Part shown: one piece after another, positions 60,956 through 64,000 of the stretch
Layout: each line of letters opens with the position of its first letter
Numbering within the stretch: the first letter of the stretch is position 1
Assembly: GCA_052400665.1 (NCBI GenBank)
Contig: JBQTGK010000003.1
Direction: 5' to 3' (one strand)
DNA length: 64,000 nucleotides
DNA from: JBQTGK01 sp052400665
GTDB lineage: Bacteria; Bacteroidota; Bacteroidia; Bacteroidales; Marinifilaceae
Notes under the pieces: model-generated
Databases searched by the model: none
What the model saw: only the letters and a program-made list of their open reading frames with translations
What the model was told of the DNA's origin: nothing
Translations under genes and position numbers: made by a program

Positions 60956-61675
60956 ATGGGTAAATACGGAAAATGGATTGCTGGTGGTTTAGGATGGGCT
61001 TTTTTAGGTCCAATAGGTGGGGTTTTAGGATATTTAGTAGGTTCTGCTTTTGATACAGTAGAGATTGAGACTGGAAGAAAAGCAGGAAATACCCGTCAGG
61101 GTGATTTTGTAATGAGTTTATTGGTGCTTGTTGCAGCAGTTATGAAAGCCGATGGAAAAGTTCTTCGTTCTGAATTGGATTATGTGAAAACTTATTTGGT
61201 TCGAAGTTTTGGGCCTGGTAGAGCTGCAGATGCAACAACAATGTTGAAAGATATTTTAAAGCAGAATATTCAGGTAGATGATGTTTGTAGACAAATACAA
61301 GCCAATTTAGATTATTCATCGCGTTTGCAATTAATGCATTTCTTATTTGGAATTGCGCAGGCCGATGGTTCTATTTCTACAGCAGAACAAAATCTTATTG
61401 ATAAAATATCATATTATCTGGGTATTCAATCAGCAGATTTCTCTTCTATAAAATCGATGTTTGTTCAAGATACCGATGTCAGCTACAAGATATTGGGTCT
61501 AAGCAAAGATGTAAGTAATGATGAAGTGAAAAAAGCCTATAAAAAAATGGCTGTTAAATATCATCCAGATAAGGTGAGTTATTTGGGCGAAGATGTTCAA
61601 AATGCAGCCAAAGAAAAGTTTCAAAAAGTTAGCGAGGCTTTCGAACAAATTAAAAAAGAGAGAGGATTTGCATAA
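60956..61675 (+). CDS. TerB-DnaJ domain protein (DjlA-like)
   Basis: 239 aa. The N-terminal KWIAGGLGWAFLGPIGGVLGYLVGSAFD is Gly-rich and may insert in the membrane. A TerB-like helical domain (residues about 45-160, with VMKADGKVLRSELDYVKTYLV and IAQADGSISTAEQNLI as paired metal-binding-like loops) is followed by a J domain: YKILGLSKDVSNDEVKKAYK and the HPDK loop at about 204-207. DjlA relatives recruit DnaK to the envelope. The partner is not shown. Confidence 0.9.
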   Translation: MGKYGKWIAGGLGWAFLGPIGGVLGYLVGSAFDTVEIETGRKAGNTRQGDFVMSLLVLVAAVMKADGKVLRSELDYVKTYLVRSFGPGRAADATTMLKDILKQNIQVDDVCRQIQANLDYSSRLQLMHFLFGIAQADGSISTAEQNLIDKISYYLGIQSADFSSIKSMFVQDTDVSYKILGLSKDVSNDEVKKAYKKMAVKYHPDKVSYLGEDVQNAAKEKFQKVSEAFEQIKKERGFA

Positions 61676-61766
61676 TAAACCTTTTATTTTGACTATTTTT
61701 TACCAAATAGTTTTATAAAATCCAATGGAATTATAAATTTGTGCTTCCAAATTAAAAATTGAAAAT

Positions 61767-62186
61767 ATGTTGAAAGGAATATTAGCTATATCAGGACATG
61801 CAGGTCTTTTTAAAATGGTGTCTAATGCTAAAAATGCATTAATCGTAGAATCATTGGTTGATAAAAAACGCATGCCAGCTTACGCTACTTCAAAAATAAG
61901 TGCTTTAGAAGATATTGCAATTTTTACCGACGAAGGTGATGTGCAGTTAGCTGAGGTTTTTAAGAGTATTAAAGAAAAAGAAAACGGTGGAAAAGCAATT
62001 AGTCACAAAGCTTCTGGGAATGAACTTAAAGCTTATATGGCCAAAGTTCTTCCGAATTATGACGAAGATCGTGTTTATGTTTCTGATATGAAGAAAGTTT
62101 TCCAATGGTATAATTTATTACAGGAAAATAATTTATTGGAAAATCTTGATAAAGAGGAAGAACAAGTTGAAAACACTGAAAAATAG
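61767..62186 (+). CDS. DUF5606 protein
   Basis: 139 aa. MLKGILAISGHAGLFKMVSNAKNALIVESL is the conserved start of the small, Bacteroidota-specific DUF5606 family; the second half has ELKAYMAKVLPNYDEDRVYVSDMKKVFQWYN. No membrane segment; the tail is acidic. It may bind nucleic acid, but this is not established. Confidence 0.85.
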   Translation: MLKGILAISGHAGLFKMVSNAKNALIVESLVDKKRMPAYATSKISALEDIAIFTDEGDVQLAEVFKSIKEKENGGKAISHKASGNELKAYMAKVLPNYDEDRVYVSDMKKVFQWYNLLQENNLLENLDKEEEQVENTEK

Positions 62187-62210
62187 ATTTTAAATCTACA
62201 AAATATTTAG

Positions 62211-62233
62211 CCGCCTGATCAGGCGGTTTTTTT
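62211..62233 (+). terminator. Terminator of the DUF5606 gene
   Basis: CCGCCTGATCAGGCGG followed by seven T. Confidence 0.88.
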
Positions 62234-62283
62234 ATGCTTAATTTTATTGCAACAATTAAATTATCACGACTAAAATTAAGCAT

Positions 62284-62306
62284 AAAAAAAGAGGCTTTCG
62301 CCTCTT
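62284..62306 (-). terminator. Terminator of the CarboxypepD_reg-like gene
   Basis: AGAGGC/GCCTCT stem directly after the stop codon, followed on the minus strand by seven T. Confidence 0.8.
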
Positions 62307-63536
62307 CTATTTCTCGCCGTCAAAAATGATGTTATACGATTCCCAAAAGTTTTTATCGTAAGGCATATTTTCATAATAAGACCTCTTATCTATTGCTTCC
62401 GGAGCTGTTGTGTTAATTTTTGTAATCAACATTTCGGTATTAATATCCAATGCTTTTATAGTGCCACTGGCCTTTTCTTTTAGTTCGTGATGACGCTTAT
62501 AGGTTACATAACTTAGATAGTATCTGCCGGAGTGTTGTTTATAGGTGACACTAAAATCGTATTCAATTTTTAATGGCTTCCATTTTTGGCGATCTTCGTT
62601 TACGTAAAAACTTCTTCCCTGAGGGGAGTAATTGCTGGCTACTACATGTGTTTCATTTTTAATAACAGCATAGTCTTTTATTTTAATATAGATTTTGCCA
62701 GAATAACTTTTAGCATAGTAATCTCCAGTGTTACTTAGTATTGGGCGTTTACTTTTATAGCTAATTACCCAAATAGAATCGTTTTCATATTCAGTAATCT
62801 GATCTAGTTTTAAATCGTAAAAACTAATGTGATTTCCATTTAGAACATTACCACGGCTGCGAACAATATCCATTTCTAGTAATTCATCTAAGTAGGTAGA
62901 ACCGTCGGCTAGGGATGCTGGTTCGAAGTTTTTACGAACCTGAAGAAATTTATAACCACGTTCTTTAAATACTTGATACGCATCTGCTCTTTGGTAACCT
63001 TTATTGTCATAAATTCTTACGGCAGCTTCTCTTAATCGACTTAGTTTATTGTTTTCTAATTTCTCCGAACGATAATATACATCGTAGTTAAACGGTGTTT
63101 GTAAATAGTTTTGAGGAATGCGTTCGTTTGCTGTTTTTATTCTTTTTTGTAGAACCAGCGATTCTGCCATTATTTCTACTTCACCAATATTATAGTTTTT
63201 AGGAGTTAATTCAATGTATAAGGTGTCGGTATTTATACATTCGCTAATTTTAGCTGTAAAGGTAGAATAGCCCACAGCCGAGGCCTGTATTGATTTGTCG
63301 CTGTATTTTTCAGGAATTTTAAATTCGAAAATTCCATCCAAATTCGAAGCAGCACCAATATAAGAACCTACTACACCCACATTGGCAAAAGCAATAGGTT
63401 CCTGATTTTGTATATTAGTAAGTTTACCAATAATTCGAATAATACTTGCTTTTTCTTCCTTATTCTCTGATTCCTGAGCAAATCCCACAATCGTGAAAAG
63501 TAGCAGAGTCAGACTTAGTAGAGATATTTTTCGCAT
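62307..63536 (-). CDS. Exported CarboxypepD_reg-like domain protein
   Basis: 409 aa. Signal peptide (MRKISLLSLTLLLFTIVGFAQ), then a CarboxypepD_reg-like beta-sandwich (about residues 33-115: IGKLTNIQNQEPIAFANVGV, GAASNLDGIFEFKIPEKY). The remaining 290 residues are beta-rich and resemble the extension of DUF5686/TonB-plug-like proteins without the barrel. Function unknown; probably outer-membrane-associated. It may bind a TonB or glycan partner. A single gene, divergent from the next. Confidence 0.82.
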   Translation of the reverse strand: MRKISLLSLTLLLFTIVGFAQESENKEEKASIIRIIGKLTNIQNQEPIAFANVGVVGSYIGAASNLDGIFEFKIPEKYSDKSIQASAVGYSTFTAKISECINTDTLYIELTPKNYNIGEVEIMAESLVLQKRIKTANERIPQNYLQTPFNYDVYYRSEKLENNKLSRLREAAVRIYDNKGYQRADAYQVFKERGYKFLQVRKNFEPASLADGSTYLDELLEMDIVRSRGNVLNGNHISFYDLKLDQITEYENDSIWVISYKSKRPILSNTGDYYAKSYSGKIYIKIKDYAVIKNETHVVASNYSPQGRSFYVNEDRQKWKPLKIEYDFSVTYKQHSGRYYLSYVTYKRHHELKEKASGTIKALDINTEMLITKINTTAPEAIDKRSYYENMPYDKNFWESYNIIFDGEK

Positions 63537-63806
63537 AATATGTAGTTTATTTTTGATTCGTTGTTTTCAAACTATCAATTTGTTTGCCAAACTATAATTT
63601 TATAAAAATGATAATTATATTTACATTAATCTATACAAAGATATGTTAATATCATTCCAAGAAAAGTGAATAGAGTGGCTTTTGCTTTAAAAAATGTTAA
63701 ATTTTAAGCCGATTTATTTATTTTTTGTTGAATAAGAAATATCTTCGCTTGTATTTCAGTTCTAATTGTGAACTGGAACTTATACATTGATTAAAAAAAA
63801 TATTCT

Positions 63807-64000
63807 ATGAGAAATAAATTGTTCGTTTTATCTATGGCATCTTTAATGCTTACCTCATGTGTTGTATCGAAAAAGAAGTATGAAGAGTTAGAATATGCTA
63901 AGCGCAGAAGTGATGCCAAAGTTGCTGCTCTCGATAAAGAAAATTCGAAAAAGAAGAAACAACTTGGTGAATTAAATTCAAAGCTGGATCTTACATTGGC
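63807..64000 (+). CDS. Coiled-coil lipoprotein, N-terminal part (OmpA-family-like; cut by window end)
   Basis: Starts MRNKLFVLSMASLMLTSCVV, a signal with lipobox LTSC, then Lys/Glu-rich coiled coil (KKKYEELEYAKRRSDAKVA). In Bacteroidota this opening is common in OmpA/MotB-type peptidoglycan-binding lipoproteins, but the C-terminal OmpA domain lies outside the window. The gene runs off the 3' edge without a stop. Confidence 0.75.
   Translation, partial: MRNKLFVLSMASLMLTSCVVSKKKYEELEYAKRRSDAKVAALDKENSKKKKQLGELNSKLDLTL

Noticed and set aside
1..64000. tRNA, rRNA, riboswitch of a known class, insertion sequence
   Set aside because: None could be recognised by reading; I cannot rule out a divergent riboswitch without a covariance search.

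Overview
The window is AT-rich chromosomal DNA from a member of the Bacteroidota, most likely a marine or anaerobic Bacteroidales/Marinilabiliales-type organism. That placement is inference from gene content: a FeoA-FeoB fusion with a Cys-rich partner, a PUR-alpha/DUF3276 protein, a long NusB followed by DUF1573-YajC-YbbR-CoaE, DUF4105, DUF5606, a split menaquinone locus, and several promoters of the Bacteroidota type TTTG-N19-TAnnTTTG. I saw no rRNA, tRNA, transposase, prophage or CRISPR array.

Layout. 1-14 kb: the C-terminal part of a sigma-54 activator, an FAD/NAD(P) disulfide-type oxidoreductase, a stand-alone LUD-domain protein, then a lactate module (LutC, a LutB-LutA fusion, a 63-aa protein, lactate permease, an FAD/Fe-S D-lactate dehydrogenase, an outer-membrane beta-barrel). 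Both LUD transcription units carry a -24/-12 (sigma-54-like) element, and about 110-120 bp upstream of each lies a GTTCA-N4-TGAAC dyad. 14-24 kb: an 1165-aa protein that I read as the pyrophosphate-type PEP carboxykinase, a PfkB sugar kinase, PdxH, a tandem adenylate kinase with a degenerate second half, DUF3795, and AsnA. 24-37 kb: cold-shock protein, thioesterase-MenF-MenD-MenB, a 41-bp minisatellite containing an assembly gap, an HD protein and a hybrid sensor kinase, a small Tat-signal protein, then MenA-MenC-MenE. 37-51 kb: MsrA, an NRDE protein, ATP-type PckA, XerC/D, AroQ, pyruvate kinase, a HupE/UreJ-like membrane protein, acyl-ACP thioesterase, DUF4105, LolA-like protein, FtsK. 51-64 kb: carbamate kinase and ornithine carbamoyltransferase, FeoAB, the PUR protein, NusB to CoaE, a TerB-DnaJ protein, DUF5606, a CarboxypepD_reg-like protein, and the start of a coiled-coil lipoprotein.

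The most striking feature is the leader of asnA on the minus strand. A promoter with ideal Bacteroidota boxes is followed by a 25-codon leader peptide with 7 Asn, an intrinsic terminator, a second 16-codon leader peptide with 5 Asn, a second terminator with a matching antiterminator segment, and then asnA. This has every element of tandem ribosome-mediated attenuation by asparaginyl-tRNA supply; I know of no description of such a system for asnA.

Metabolically the genes fit a lactate- and sugar-using respirer or fermenter with menaquinone. Lactate is oxidised to pyruvate by two quinone-linked Fe-S systems, the PEP/pyruvate/oxaloacetate node has pyruvate kinase and apparently two PEP carboxykinases, and carbamoyl phosphate can be used for ATP by ArcC/ArcB.
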